A DNA stretch of 64,000 bases from Sequoia sempervirens (Eukaryota > Streptophyta > Pinopsida > Cupressales > Cupressaceae): contig VDFB02047230.1 of the NCBI GenBank assembly GCA_007258455.2, positions 153,871,797 to 153,935,796 on the forward strand, in the 5' to 3' direction. This document shows positions 1 through 12,330 of this stretch, in pieces. Within the stretch, counting starts at the first letter, position 1; the number at the start of each line of letters is the position of its first letter. A program made the position numbers and the translations under genes. A model generated the notes under the pieces. It was not told the DNA's origin, did no database searches, and saw only the letters and a list, made by a program, of their open reading frames with translations.

Positions 1-547
1 CCTCAAAAAAGAGGACTCACTCGTTAAAAGGCGTAATCTGTGAACAAGAAAGGGCTTGTCCGCAAGGGAGTCGCAAGTAGTGTTGAGCAGTGTCACGCGA
101 GATATACCTCTTAGAGTAGAAAAGGTGCATTTGATCTGTGCACTGGCCTAGCCCTGTGACAATGTAGGTAGCGTGTTACCTGAATTTAATCTTGGAAACC
201 CATATAGAGTCCACGTTCCCATCTCATGAATAAGTCATGCAATGAAGATAAATTATTAGCAAGAGCTAACAATCAATCACCTAAAAAGAAGACAAGGGAG
301 GATTTGAATGACCATCCTAGTGGGCAGGTTTTATAAGAGACAAGTATTTGTAGAAGTGATGAAGATATGATAAAATACGTAGGGCATACGGAAAACTCAC
401 CGCCAACAATTCATTGACAGAAAATTCATCTCAGCAATTCACTGTGGCAAAAAATTCATTTCCAAGTAAAACTTACCAGCAATTCACCACAGTGGAAAAT
501 TAACCGCATTATTATTTTTAATAAAAACAAAATTTTTGAAATATATA

Positions 548-802
548 TTAAAAAATATTAATGAGAAATGACTTTGCAGCCGAAAGAAGTCTTGTGTACA
601 ACCTGAACAAAGAATAGTAGAGTGTAAAACACGAACTGAACAATAGGTGTATCGCGTGAAAAATAGAAGAAGGTTTGGTTGTTTTTGCGTAGCAAATACG
701 AAACCACGTGGAAGGACCCATTCCGCACAGGAAGTCAGTAGTTATGATGTTTGTCTGAAATTGTGGAAGAAATGCAGAGAATGATGTGAGAGGTGGACCC
801 AT
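548..802 (-). promoter_or_regulatory. Promoter-like G-box stretch conserved in four family copies
   Basis: The palindromic G-box CCACGTGG lies at 704-711 and is kept in the other copies at 40546-40553, 45820-45827 and 62787-62794. Around it are ACCAAACC-like and CACGCGG-like motifs, also repeated. In plants such motifs bind bZIP/bHLH factors. Whether they drive transcription of this element is inference; no TATA box or start site is proven. Confidence 0.3.
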
Positions 803-1096
803 TTACTTCAGAATGCATGTGAAGACATAAGAGCCATGCGACTTAAAGGGATCTTTTCAACCTTTAAATTGTAGCTTGTTGACCCATAAACTTGAAGACA
901 TTCGTTCAAACAATGTAAATATCTCCTCTATGTGCCATCTCTATGCCTTGTATATCGAACTTGGAAATTTCAATTACAACATCTGATAAAAATTATTTGC
1001 TAAGCACCATATGTAAATATTTACCCAAAAACTTTCAAAATTTAACAAAAACAACACCATCTTTTCCTCTATTGCAACTACCATTTGAAGGTATTA

Positions 1097-1530
1097 TGTT
1101 GAACAGTTCACATACCTAGTCTTATGCTCCTCATTGAACAAATACATTTTGTGCACCCCTCCATTCCTTTTTTTTTTGGTTTAATGAAGCCCAAATATTA
1201 TAATTATAATGACAATTTCTCTCACACTCAAAATGGATGCCTTTTTGTAACTAAATACCTTTTAGCATGTATTTGCTAATTTAGAAGTTGACCATTTTGG
1301 TGGATTTTTCCATTTTGGAGATAAGACTAAATTATTAAAGTTGTTGTTGCTTCAATATTATTTATTGTATTGAGAATTAACAAAAGAGAATCCCTGTTAA
1401 AAGTGGATGTAGCCATTGTTGGGCGAACCACTATAAAATCATGTGTTCTTGTTTGTGTGTGTTATTGTTCATTCATTTTATTTTCTCCAATCTTTTTCTT
1501 TTGTTTATTTTATTGTCATTAAATTCAACA
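1097..1530 (+). repeat. Probable 5' LTR (434 bp, start approximate)
   Basis: The 3' limit is well supported: it ends in AACA immediately before a primer-binding site. The start was chosen at a TGTTGAAC that would give a TG...CA element. A TATA-like CTATAAAATC lies at 1431-1440 followed by a T-rich leader, as expected of U3/R/U5. No second LTR was found in the window, so the 5' limit is uncertain. Confidence 0.4.
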
Positions 1531-1545
1531 ATTAGTATCAGAGCC
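1531..1545 (+). promoter_or_regulatory. Primer-binding site, initiator tRNA-Met type
   Basis: The motif TATCAGAGCC follows the LTR end directly; plant LTR retrotransposons primed by initiator tRNA-Met have TGGTATCAGAGC here. One base of the usual TGG is changed to TAG. Confidence 0.65.
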
Positions 1546-1735
1546 ATGGAGAAGTATTTAGTAGAGATGGAAAATGATTGGGTGTTTGATCCTAGAGCTG
1601 GGTGCTTTTATATAGTGAAGAGATAGGCTAAAGTGGGAGTTTCAGATGATGATGAAGTTGATTCTATCATTGAAGAATTTCTTGGCAGTTTAGATTCGGT
1701 AGAAATTAATGTGCAAGTGCAACTTGAATCAAGTG
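1546..1735 (+). pseudogene. Gag-like N-terminal scrap after PBS
   Basis: An ATG directly overlaps the end of the PBS and opens a frame of 26 residues (1546-1623) that meets a TAG, then continues in the same frame with an acidic stretch (SDDDEVDSIIEEFLG) until about 1730, where the host repeat resumes. Its position after LTR and PBS makes a retroelement gag start the natural reading. I recognise no family, and the premature stop and truncation mean it is not functional. Confidence 0.35.
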
Positions 1736-2600
1736 AGTGATAGAAGAGAGAGTGACCGTAATGACTTTAATGACTTTACGCCCCAACTACCGTGTAGTAT
1801 ACGAAAGCAGAAGTGGCGAACAAATGAGTCAGAGTCAATTTTGTAGATCTACCCGTTTGCTAGATAGAGGCTATAAACCTACAGCCTGCAAATGGATTTT
1901 TGTTAGGGAGGTGCAACTTCTATCTTGTCAGATATTCTTTGTAATTATGATGAAACTCAGGCAGAAATCTGCTTTTGGAAATGTAGTGCACCCTAACTTT
2001 TACTTACATAAAATTAAGGACGGATCTTGTGTTTTCTATTCAAGATTATCAATGACGGATCAGGAGGCTTTTCAAACAGCATCTGTCCATTCATTATAAC
2101 GTAGGGATGTCCACTTCTAAGATATCTCAAGTAAATTATTATTGTACTGGATGTTATAAAGTAAATGAGAGATAGGACTGGATGTTGTACAGGTTCACAC
2201 TGATATTTATAATAGTTAGAGATAATGTTTCTAGATTAACTGAATACTTATTATTGTAGGTATGAGCTTTTCAATTTTTGTTGGTGCGAGTTTTTCAATG
2301 AATGTGTTGAGTAGTAGGTTATTTATTTATTTAGTAGATTGTCTGTACAGTTGATTTGGTAAAAGAACAAATCAATAAGATGAATTATAATTATGACAAG
2401 ACAAATTAAATGAATACGAGAGAATTGCAATGCCTAAAAGTAATTTATTTGTGAGTTTTATTTTCTTTAGCAATACATTTTTTGATAAGTAGGAGGTATT
2501 TTTTATTGTGTTAAATTATGATGAGTAACGGGGCTCTATAATGAATGGTTTATAAGGCACAATATTTTTGAAGATTTTGCAAATGAGTAAGCAAGTTAAT

Positions 2601-2690
2601 CAAACCTACTTTTGGGAGAAACTACATGGTTAAACATGCTTGAGTTGGAATATATTAGGATGACCTCTTGGGAAGTCTCAATGTTCTATC
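2601..2690 (+). pseudogene. 5S rRNA-derived segment, copy 1
   Basis: It aligns with the 3' two thirds of plant 5S rRNA: a counterpart of box A (GGTTAAACATGCTTGAG for AAGTTAAGCGTGCTTGG) is followed at the right distance by TAGGATGACCTCTTGGGAAG, the box C region of 5S with GGG lost before TGACC. The 5' third is not recognisable. It sits inside the dispersed repeat, not in a 5S gene array, and is too diverged to encode a working 5S RNA. It could descend from a Cassandra-type TRIM, whose LTRs carry 5S sequence, or from a 5S-derived SINE. Confidence 0.7.
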
Positions 2691-5203
2691 TTTGTGTACA
2701 TCACTTGGATGTAATGAATACTAAGTAGATCATTCATTCTCACAAGAAATGGGTCCATTTGAACTGCTACTCATGAAATATGAGTCAATAAATTTTACTA
2801 AAAAAACTATCATGTTTAAAAAAATTGTTAAGTTTAGACACGTTAATGGAATGGGAAGAAGAAAAATAAATTATCAATGACATTTTTTTTGCACATATTT
2901 TAAATCGAAGGTAAAGCTTTAGTTGTATTTTGTTTGCTTGATGCTAGTTTATAAATTTTAATAGATTGAAAGAAAGAAATGAAATTATCATGGCATTTCT
3001 TATCTTTGTCTAGTTGTATGTGTACTCATATTTCCCTTCATGTCTTTTTTTTTTAAAGAATTTAACATGTACTCTAACTTTATTTGTTGCAAGTATGTTG
3101 TATATTTTTATGTTTAATAGGTGAGTGAAATATATAGGGATTCTCTAATTTATGTAAATTGTAAAAGTGTTTTAGATGTGGTTATTAATGTCTACATATG
3201 TATAAAGATTAGGCAAGAGATTTATTATATTATTGTGACTAGTTATATTTTTATGCAAATAGTGAAGAAGGTTATTGTGTTGGGGTTTTCTATACATATA
3301 CATACAAAATAAATCATGAATCTTTCAAAATATCCTTTAATCACTAGTTTTAAACAAAAAACAACATTTTTAGAAAGTAACATTCGTGTCATCCAACATA
3401 ACTCTTTTTCTATAAAGGATAAAATTCTAAATTTTGAAATATAGATTCTCAACATCAATATCTTGGGCAAGGATATTTTTTTAATATTTTTTTGTTACAT
3501 ATTTTTTTAATTAATTTTTGAAGTCACTATAACTGTAATTTGGACATACATGTGTTTTGTCAAACCTAACTTGTGTATATATCTAAAGTCTTTTTTCTTT
3601 TGTGAAACAAGGACATCAATGCCTAGGGAAAGGGTTTTTTTTTTTAATTCTTTTTACAATGGTTTACTCTTTTTCCAACTCTACAAAATGAAGAGCTTGA
3701 TGTTTGGGAGAAAAACCTATGTTTAGTAAAAATTGAAAATTAAATACATTGATAAAATGAAAACATATCAAAACTATACTTGTTAAAAAGCTCATTTCAA
3801 GGGCTAAAATCTTGCAAAATATAATTTCTAAATGATGTTATTTAATCCCTCAAAAGGTAAAGAAAAAGTGTTTTTTTGCTAGCATTTTCATAGGTGTGAA
3901 GGAGACTCCATTATGGGTATGATTTAATACTAGAGGGGTTCTATCCAAGAGGGTTTGATCTAAGGGAGTCCTATCCATCCCTCTTCAATTAAAACCCTTT
4001 ATATAGAACCTCTCAAGGCTTAAATCATTAGTTTTTGTAAAAAAAATGATTTCAAGAAAAAATCAACATGTCCCAAAAGTGAGATACACTATTGTGGCAA
4101 CACCCATATGAACAACTCATTAGAAGATAAGCATAGTTAGGTTGAATTGCATCATCTAATTAGTTCAACCCAATTTTATGTCTATATAGTTAATCACACT
4201 CTGTTTTTATGTCATCACTTGTAAGTACATGAAAACATAATGTAAAACCATGGCTCCTCAAGAAAGAGAATAATTTAAGCACAACCACATGCATCAATTC
4301 ATAATTCATCATTAGCTTCACACAATCTTCTTCAATGCATAACAAAACATAATGAGGAGCATTTCTCCTTAAGAAAGAGCATATGATTTGAGCACAATCT
4401 TGTACATTTGAAATATCAAATATAAGTTATTCCTAAGAAAGAATCGGTTTTATTTTTTCTACTAATTAATAAAAGTTAGATATTAAGCCTAAAATGCAAA
4501 AATATATTTAGACATATACTACAACATTAATCTATCAACAACTAGTACAATAAGCTAGGAAGTGAGAATGTGTCATAAAACTAGGAAATGCAAATATAAA
4601 ATAATATTGGAAAGAAAATACAAAAAAGAAATGTGCACACTTGGTATTTATGAAATTTGTCACTAGAAATAAGTTGTGCAAGTCTAAAATATGCTTATAG
4701 GTAAATTTGGGAGTTATTAAAGGGTTTTTCATTGGTCCCATGAAGTTATTTTAGTCTAGTGGGATGCTACTTGATCTAAGTAAGGTGATCCTAATATTTA
4801 TAGCTATAAATTTGTAACTCTAGGGTTATTTTGTTGTCATGTAGGTCTTGTTTCCACTTATATAAAATCTTCACATAGATCCAAGATCTTTAGAAATTAG
4901 GGATAACTTTAAGAAACCTCCCCCAAAAAAAGATATAAATTCCTAGCAAATGTTTCATTTTTTAGAAAAAATAATTAATTTCTATTGGCAAATCTTTCTT
5001 TTTTTCAAAAAAATATTAATTTTATGGTGATTTTTACATCAGTAATGTTTTTTAGAAAATACTCGCAAATCTTGGTAAATAATAGGAAAATTTATTAATT
5101 GCGATGATGAATCCTTCTAATTTAATAAAATATAATTCTTATAGAAAAGGAGGGGCTTGAAGGTGGAAAGCATTGATGGGTTTAAGGGGTAGAATCTATA
5201 ATA

Positions 5204-5453
5204 TTTAGTTGCTACCATTGATTTAAAATATAATCTATTTGATCTTATTATATTTCATGAGGTAAAATGTATCCATAGCTTGTAATTCTCATGGGGCCCA
5301 AAATTTATTTTAGATCGTTGATATCCATTGAGATCAATGATCCAAAAGCAATTTCGGACCCCATGAACATTACAAATCATAGTATATTTTACCTCATGAA
5401 ATACGAAGAGGTTTGTTAGACTATATTTTAAATCAATGGTGGTAGCTAAAGAT
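5204..5453. mobile_element. MITE-like foldback element, copy 1
   Basis: The two halves are imperfect inverted copies of each other. TTTAGTTGCTACCATTG opens the left arm and its complement closes the right arm; the arms continue through a TTTCATGAGGTAAAAT block and meet near 5325. Arms are about 125 bp. No clear target-site duplication was seen and no transposase is present, so the superfamily is unknown. Confidence 0.6.
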
Positions 5454-7076
5454 TGGCAATATGACCTAAAGTAACTAATAATTATGATATATAATTGGAA
5501 AATTCATTTATATTTCTACAATAACTTATAAAATTTAGGCAAATCTAATCTAATCATGTATCGAATATTGTGGTGAATTTTTGAATTAATTTAAAAAAAA
5601 AAACACACACACTTTGGCGATTTAAATAAAGGCTAAAATAAAATTTTGTAAAAATAAGGCGATTAAGGTCACCTTACATTTTGAAATATTAGCCAAATTT
5701 TGATTCCCAAATTTCAACTATTAGCCAATTGGCGAATATTAGCCACTAAAAAAATCACTGTTAGAAATTAAGTTGAATATTAGCCATGCAACTTAAAGGG
5801 ATCTTTTCAACCTTTAAATTGTAGCTTGTTGACCCATAAACTTGAAGACATTCGTTCAAACAATGTAGATATTCAACCTCTCAAGGCTTAAATCACTAGT
5901 TTTTGTAAAAAAAATGATTTCAAGAAAAAATCAACATGTCCCAAAAGTGAGACACACTATTGTGGCAACACCCATATGAACAACTCATTAGAAGATAAGC
6001 ATAGTTAGGTTGAATTGCATCATCTAATTAGTTCAACCCAATTTTATGTCTATATAGTTAATCACACTCTGTTTTTATGTCATCACTTGTAAGTACATGA
6101 AAACATAATGTAAAACCATGGCTCCTCAAGAAAGAGAAAATAATTTAAGCACAACCACATGCATCAATTCATAATTCATCATTAGCTTCACACAATCTTC
6201 TTCAATGCATAACAAAACATAATGAGGAGCATTTCTCCTTAAGAAAGAGCATATGATTTGAGCACAATCTTGTACATTTGAAATATCAAATATAAGTTAT
6301 TCCTAAGAAAGAATCGGTTTTATTTTTTCTACTAATTAATAAAAGTTAGATATTAAGCCTAAAATGCAAAAATATATTTAGACATATACTACAACATTAA
6401 TCTATCAACAACTAGTACAATAAGCTAGGAAGTGAGAATGTGTCATAAAACTAGGAAATGCAAATATAAAATAATATTGGAAAGAAAATACAAAAAAGAA
6501 ATGTGCACACTTGGTATTTATGAAATTTGTCACTAGAAATAAGTTGTGCAAGTTTAAAATATGCTTATAGGTAAATTTGGGAGTTATTAAAGGGTTTTTC
6601 ACTGGTCCCATGAAATTATTTTAGTCTAGTGGGATGCTACTTGATCTAAGTAAGGTGATCCTAATATTTATAGCTATAAATTTGTAACTCTAGGGTTATT
6701 TTGTTGTCATGTAGGTCTTGTTTCCACTTATATAAAATCTTCACATAGATCCAAGATCTTTAGAAATTAGGGATAACTTTAAGAAACCTCCCCCAAAAAA
6801 AGATATAAATTCCTAGCAAATGTTTCATTTTTTAGAAAAAATAATTAATTTCTATTGGCAAATCTTTCTTTTTTTCAAAAAAATATTAATTTTATTGGTG
6901 ATTTTTTACATCAGTAATGTTTTTTAGAAAATACTCGTAAATCTTGGTAAATAATAGGAAAATTTATTAATTGCGATGATGAATCCTTCTAATTTAATAA
7001 AATATAATTCTTATAGAAAAGGAGGGGCCTGAAGGTGGAAAGCATTGATGGGTTTAAGGGGTAGAATCTATAATAT

Positions 7077-7324
7077 TTAGTTGCTACCATTGATTTAAAA
7101 TATAACCTATTTGATCTTATTATATTTCATGAGGTAAAATGTATCCATAGCTTGTAATTCTCATGGGGCCCAAAATTTATTTTAGATCGTTGATATCCAT
7201 TGAGATCAATGATCCAAAAGCAATTTCGGACCCCATGAACATTACAAATCATAGTATATTTTACCTCATGAAATACGAAGAGGTTTGTTAGACTATATTT
7301 TAAATCAATGGTGGTAGCTAAAGA
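7077..7324. mobile_element. MITE-like foldback element, copy 2
   Basis: The same foldback as at 5204-5453, carried along by the tandem duplication of the 1.87-kb unit rather than by a separate insertion, because its flanks match too. Confidence 0.6.
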
Positions 7325-8529
7325 TTGGCAATATGACCTAAAGTAACTAATAATTATGATATATAATTGGAAAATTCATTTATATTTCTACAATAACTTA
7401 TAAAATTTAGGCAAATCTAATCTAATCATGTATCGAATATTGTGGTGAATTTTTGAATTAATTTAAAAAAAAAACACACACACACACTTTGGCAATTTAA
7501 ATAAAGGCTAAAATAAAATTTTGTAAAAATAAGGCGATTAAGGTCACCTTAAATTTTTAAATATTAGCCAAATTTTGATTCCCAAATTTCAACTATTAGC
7601 CAATTGGCGAATATTAGCCACTAAAAAAATCACTATTAGAAATTAAGTTGAATATTAGCCATGCAACTTAAAGGGATCTTTTCAACCTTTAAATTGTAGC
7701 TTGTTGACCCATAAACTTAAAGACATTCATTCAAACAATGTAGATATTCAACCTCTCAAGGCTTAAATCATTAGCTTTTGTAAAAAAATTGATTTCAAGA
7801 AAAAATCAACATGTCCCAAAAGTGAGACACACTATTGTGGCAACACCCATATGAACTCATTAGAAGATAAGCATAGTTAGGTTGAATTGCATCATCTAAT
7901 TAGTTCAACCCAATTTTATGTCTATATAGTTAATCACACTCTGTTTTTATGTCATCACTTGTAAGTACATGAAAACATAATGTAAAACCATGGCTCCTCA
8001 AGAAAGAGAAAATTATTTAAGCACAACCACATGCATCAATTCATAATTCATCATTAGCTTCACACAATCTTCTTCAATGCATAACAAAACATAATGAGGA
8101 GCATTTCTCCTTAAGAAAGAGCATATGATTTGAGCACAATCTTGTACATTTGAAATATCAAATATAAGTTATTCCTAAGAAAGAATCGGTTTTATTTTTT
8201 CTACTAATTAATAAAAGTTAGATATTAAAACAACTATTACAATAAGCTAGGAAGTGAGAATGTGTCATAAAACTAGGAAATGCAAATATAAAATAATATT
8301 GGAAAGAAAATACAAAAAAGAAATGTGCACACTTGGTATTTATGAAATTTGTCACTAGAAATAAGTTGTGCAAGTCTAAAATATGCTTATAGGTAAATTT
8401 GGGAGTTATTAAAGGGTTTTTCACTGGTCCCATGAAATTATTTTAGTCTAGTGGGATGCTACTTGATCTAAGTAGGGTGATCCTAATATTTATAGCTATA
8501 AATTTGTAACTCTAGGGTTATTTTGTTGT

Positions 8530-10800
8530 TGTAACACCCCGACGCGCAAACCCCAAAGGACATCTATCTACACAACAATTTTTTTTAAAACATAAGGTAA
8601 AAGTACTATGTTATCAATTGCAACTAACATAATTACAAATACATAATACATATTAAACTCCTAAGTCCTTTGGGGTACACGTAAAGACATTACGTTATCT
8701 ACTCTTTAACAAACTTAACTAATAACCAACATTCATTCCAAGGATATGTGATCTCATATAAAAGTGATAAACACAAAGCATCAAAATAAGGACGAACCAC
8801 ATACGCTATACAAGGTTACATAACCAATAAAACATGGAAACATAGAGGAACTAATTACTCATCAAATCAACATCAAATATATATATATATATATAAGCAT
8901 CAATGAATAATGTTTTGGATTTACAAAATGAGTCATAACAATACATCATGATACAAGCTAAATACCAATAACCAATTATACAAGTTACAAATTACATTAT
9001 CCCAACACATGGGCGAGTTACAATACAATTTACATGATATGAATAAAGTATAAATGGATACATCAGATAGTACATATATCTGGTACAAACTGCCACCACA
9101 ATCTCTGCACTGAAGGTATGACTGTAGCATGGGAAACCCAACGGGGTGCGAAGCACGTTTCACTCGACCACCCCCATGCTAGAAGTAGTTAAGAAAGGAT
9201 TCCCGACCAAGACGTCTAAAGTTACACACATGACTCAACACCAAGCATGGAAAAGAATTTATACACAAGGGAAATGTGACATAAAAAGTCTACTACATAA
9301 CATGACAACAAATGACTACAAATCAAAACAATAAAATTGCTTCAAGAGTATTTCAAATAAAACAACTAAGGGAAAAGCTAGAGGAGAGTGTCATCGCACG
9401 GCCTTCATGGATTATCCTGACATCCTAACACGAGGTGCCACCTCCATCTATGGTTATCCTGACTGCCTATTTCAAGGCGTCGCCCCATAGGGTGACTCAT
9501 GCGGAATCGTGCATTACTCGTAGAAATGAGATCACGATTTTTCCAACTACGGCCTTCTCGAACACCCTTAGTCTTTGATAGCCCTAACAGGTGAGCGAGG
9601 TATCTGTTATTTTCTTTTAGTGTTTAACTACCCATCCCCTATTTATTTAGTTAGGTTTTCACTTTTTACACTAACTCTACTGTGGGTTATCCTGACAGCC
9701 CCTTAGTGCGCCGGCGCCCACATAGAGCCACTCTCCCTAGAATTTCCTAGCATACAACAAACATGAGGGCTTGAACTCTCAAGTACACCAAACACAGGAT
9801 AAAAATCTGCGAGGCAAAACCATCTCGCTATAATCTAATGACTCAATGATTCAACGAATTGACACAAATCAATATAACATACAATTATACCTGCCACGAA
9901 AATGGAATAAAATACTCAAAATAAACATACCAAATTCTCTAACCTCTGGAAATACATCGACAACCCTATGTCCTATAGTAAATTTAACCAATTAACGAAC
10001 TCGATAACGAGATCCATAAAAATAAACCAACTGTTTACTAAAATCAATGAATTGATTAACAACATATATTCATAAATCAAACTATCGTCATTGCACAGAG
10101 GAATTTATTTTACAAAATCAGATCATAAATTTTCTTCAAATAGCTCCACTAAAGAAAGACAATTAAATTGAATAATATAATAATTATTTCTTTACAACAT
10201 CACCAAAAGAAAATATGTATTCATATAACATAGTTATTAAAATTTAATACTCCTTAATTATATCTTATATGCATTTGTGTATATATATATATATATTTAT
10301 ATATATATCACTTTATAATAACATATATATTAATTTACTTTAATTTAAATACTCTAAATTTTCGAATTAACAATTAAAATAGCATAATTATTAAATATTC
10401 ATATTTCATAAAATAAAACAAATATTTAATAAATAAAAGTCAATGGAGGACAGCAGCCCACATAGGCGCTGCGTACCTCCCCATAGGGGAGGACGCAGCC
10501 CCCAAAGGGCTGCGTACAGCAGTCCTTTGACTGCTGTGCGCGGCCCTCTATGGGCTGCGCAGGGATGGGGTACGGCTATAGCCGTCCCCTCCCACATGCA
10601 TTTAATTTCAATTTTTTTTTTTAAAACGAAATTTCGGTATAAATAAAAAAAATATAAGCATCACTATATATAAATATGTATGTATGAATTTCTGACAAAA
10701 TACCTGAGTACGGAGTTTCGTCAGAATTTAAATATATATAAATTTTATTTTATTTTTAAAATAAAGGAATTTAATTTATCTGTATTGGGGAAATATAATC
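8530..10800. mobile_element. LTR-like terminus, Ty3/gypsy type; far end undefined
   Basis: The third tandem unit is cut exactly where TGTAACACCCCGACGCGC begins. TGTAACACCCC is a common terminus of plant gypsy LTRs, and because such LTRs have short inverted ends the reverse complement (GGGGTGTTACA) is equally typical of a 3' end, so orientation is uncertain. The stretch is non-coding and includes a TA microsatellite (8879-8897), a block with repeated TTATCCTGAC motifs (9410-9730), an AT-rich part (9900-10440) and GC-rich hairpins (10477-10585). The continuation of the interrupted unit is not found on the far side, so a deletion accompanied or followed insertion. Confidence 0.4.
10477..10585. 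repeat. Five consecutive GC-rich hairpins
   Basis: Five short inverted repeats follow each other: 10477-10492 (CCTCCCC/GGGGAGG type), 10494-10514 (CGCAGCCC/GGGCTGCG), 10516-10537 (ACAGCAGTC/GACTGCTGT, loop of 4), 10538-10560 (GCGCGGCCC/GGGCTGCGC, one mismatch) and 10572-10585 (perfect ACGGCTATAGCCGT). They stand out in very AT-rich surroundings and probably belong to the LTR-like region. Confidence 0.7.
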
Positions 10801-11059
10801 TATTTTAAAAAGGAATTGTAAGATTACAATTTATGCTCACAGCCAGAAAAATACAGAGACTTAACAATTCCACCAAAAACAAAAAGAAACAAAAGAAATC
10901 TTTTCTACAGTCACAGCAGGGGTGGAAAAGACCTGAGTACATAAAAAAGAAAGCTCTACCGTTACAAACCGTTACAAAATGCTCTGTCACCCTGTCGCCT
11001 TCCATCCTGAGTAGTGGGTAGTGGGTAGTGGCTGGCATACAATCGTAACTGATGGAAGT

Positions 11060-11147
11060 GCATCGGTCTGCTGATGGGAGTGTAAAAGACACCATCAAAG
11101 AAGGAAGTTAAACGGTCTGCCGATGGGAGTGGAAAAGACACCATGAA
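11060..11147. repeat. Short near-tandem repeat
   Basis: A block of about 36 bp containing CGGTCTGC.GATGGGAGTG and AAAAGACACCAT occurs twice, about 50 bp apart. Just upstream (11012-11035) is a run of AGTGGGT repeats. No gene is evident. Confidence 0.6.
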
Positions 11148-11299
11148 ATAAATTATAAACAAGAATTATTTTGGAGGATACAAGCTTGGCGGAACAAAGA
11201 ATTCCAGATTGTGCAGGTACATCGAAACTTGGTTGAGAGCTGCTTGAATATAGTGAATCGTTTCAATTATACAACTATTGCATGTAGTGTGGAAGTTTC

Positions 11300-11960
11300 T
11301 TATGTTTGCTTTGTATTTTGCATTCAGGTTAAGTGGAAATTTGCAGCGTCTTCAACTTCAGACATTGCGAGCATAGGAGTATCATAGCTCTTTGAGGATC
11401 CAGTACGTTGATTTCATTCTCTGCCCATTGATTGATTGTATGTTTACATGACTGGGCATTCTTTGGGTTGCAGGTGGGGAAGGGATTTATGTGGAAGACG
11501 AGGGATCTGTAACTGACGATAATGGAAGAGTAAGCCAGTGCTTGATCAATGTTACATAATTTTTTTTGCGCTTATATCTTCTGCCCCTGCACAATCAATA
11601 TTTGTTCTATCTTTTGGCAGAAATTATGTTGTAGCTGATTGTTCGTGATAGCAAATCCAGTGCGGAGGAGGATCTAGACCACCCCCTTCTGACCAGGCTG
11701 TGGCTTCCATTATGGCTGAAAATGTTTTCAATTAAATGCTCAAGCACAGAAAGAAATGGAGTTTCCCCGATAAAGCAGTAGCACAAGCATAAGAAGGAGG
11801 ACAGGCACTACCACATTTCAGCTCCTGCTCCAACTCCATACAGTCTGCCCACACCTCCTCTTGCTTCATAGCTGCTGACTCTTCCTCCGATTTACTCTAC
11901 CCTGGCCCCTCATCTGTTTCACTGGTAATCAGCTATTTTTCAAACCACTCCATTATTTAA
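11300..11960 (+). pseudogene. Possible spliced gene fragment (exon-like scraps)
   Basis: The base composition is more balanced here than in the flanks, and splice-like signals appear in order. A T-rich tract ends in TTGCAG at 11473; a 56-bp open stretch (11474-11529, reading GEGIYVEDEGSVTDDNG) ends at GTAAGC; another acceptor-like TTTTGGCAG ends at 11620; and a proline-rich, stop-containing stretch (to about 11925) ends before GTAATC. I recognise no protein. It could be a gene piece captured by a transposon or a decayed low-copy gene. Splice sites are read by eye and not proven. Confidence 0.25.
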
Positions 11961-12330
11961 AGATTTCTATGAGCATTTTTCTGGCATCTAATTGATCTTC
12001 TTTTTCATTGTGGAATGGAGGAATGAAGAGTGCATGGAGCACATCTTTGATGGTTGCCTGTTTGAGAATAATATTCTATGATGTTTTTGAGTAAAATGGA
12101 ATTCCTTTATGCATAATTATTGATTTTGTATTGTGTAATGATATATAGAATCGTTTGATTTTTTTAAAAAAATATTTCTTTTATATTCGTTGATAATTGT
12201 GAAAGAATAGATTCCATATTAGAACCTTACGATGGCTGAACATAGAGGCACGTATAATGATATTTTTATTTAGTTTCAGCTTGCATTCTTTTAACGATAA
12301 TCGTTGTTTCACAAGCATTCACTCTTGTAA

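Larger units (their letters stand above)
839..1723 (+). mobile_element. Insertion carrying LTR, PBS and gag-like start
   Basis: The block is absent from the matching point of the other family copies, where the motif AGAGCCATG runs directly into the sequence that resumes here at about 1724. About 25 bp of target were lost, so there is no clean target-site duplication. It holds an LTR-like region, a tRNA-Met-type primer-binding site and a short coding start, so it looks like the 5' end of a small LTR retroelement. A 34-bp motif at 851-884 is shared with 5801-5834, 7676-7709 and, inverted, 35957-35990. Confidence 0.55.
1..5790 (+). repeat. Left arm of large inverted repeat (dispersed family, plus orientation)
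   Basis: This segment matches the reverse complement of 36433-41700 along almost its whole length, apart from an 885-bp insertion here (839-1723) and a 455-bp insertion in the other arm. Sampled stretches, for example 3121-3312 against 38882-39073, look about 95% alike by eye. Parts of the same family recur at 44009-45890 and 60998-62960 in the opposite orientation. It contains a 5S-rRNA-derived segment (2601-2690), a G-box-bearing promoter-like stretch (548-802) and a foldback element (5204-5453). The short open frames inside it recur in all copies but carry no recognisable domain, so I do not call them genes. The family could be a non-autonomous LTR element or its LTR; I could not define its ends. 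Confidence 0.75.
4007..8529 (+). repeat. Tandem array, 1.87-kb unit, about 2.4 copies
   Basis: Units begin with AACCTCTCAAGGC at 4007, 5875 and 7750, giving periods of 1868 and 1875 bp. The first two are nearly identical apart from single-base changes and small indels; the third stops at 8529, where a different LTR-like sequence starts. The inverted arm at 36433-38196 holds only one unit, so amplification happened on this side. Open frames of 68-71 residues on the minus strand (4535-4741, 6405-6611, 8218-8433) are the same stretch repeated and have no protein features. Confidence 0.9.

Noticed and set aside
1531..1548. tRNA gene
   Set aside because: Only the 3' tRNA-Met complement expected of a primer-binding site is present; no cloverleaf.
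2601..2690. Functional 5S rRNA gene
   Set aside because: The 5' third is missing and the box regions carry several changes; not in a 5S tandem array.
4535..4741. 68-residue minus-strand frame repeated at 6405, 8218 and 37447
   Set aside because: The repetition is due to tandem and inverted duplication of non-coding DNA; composition is Phe/His-rich with no domain and no start context.
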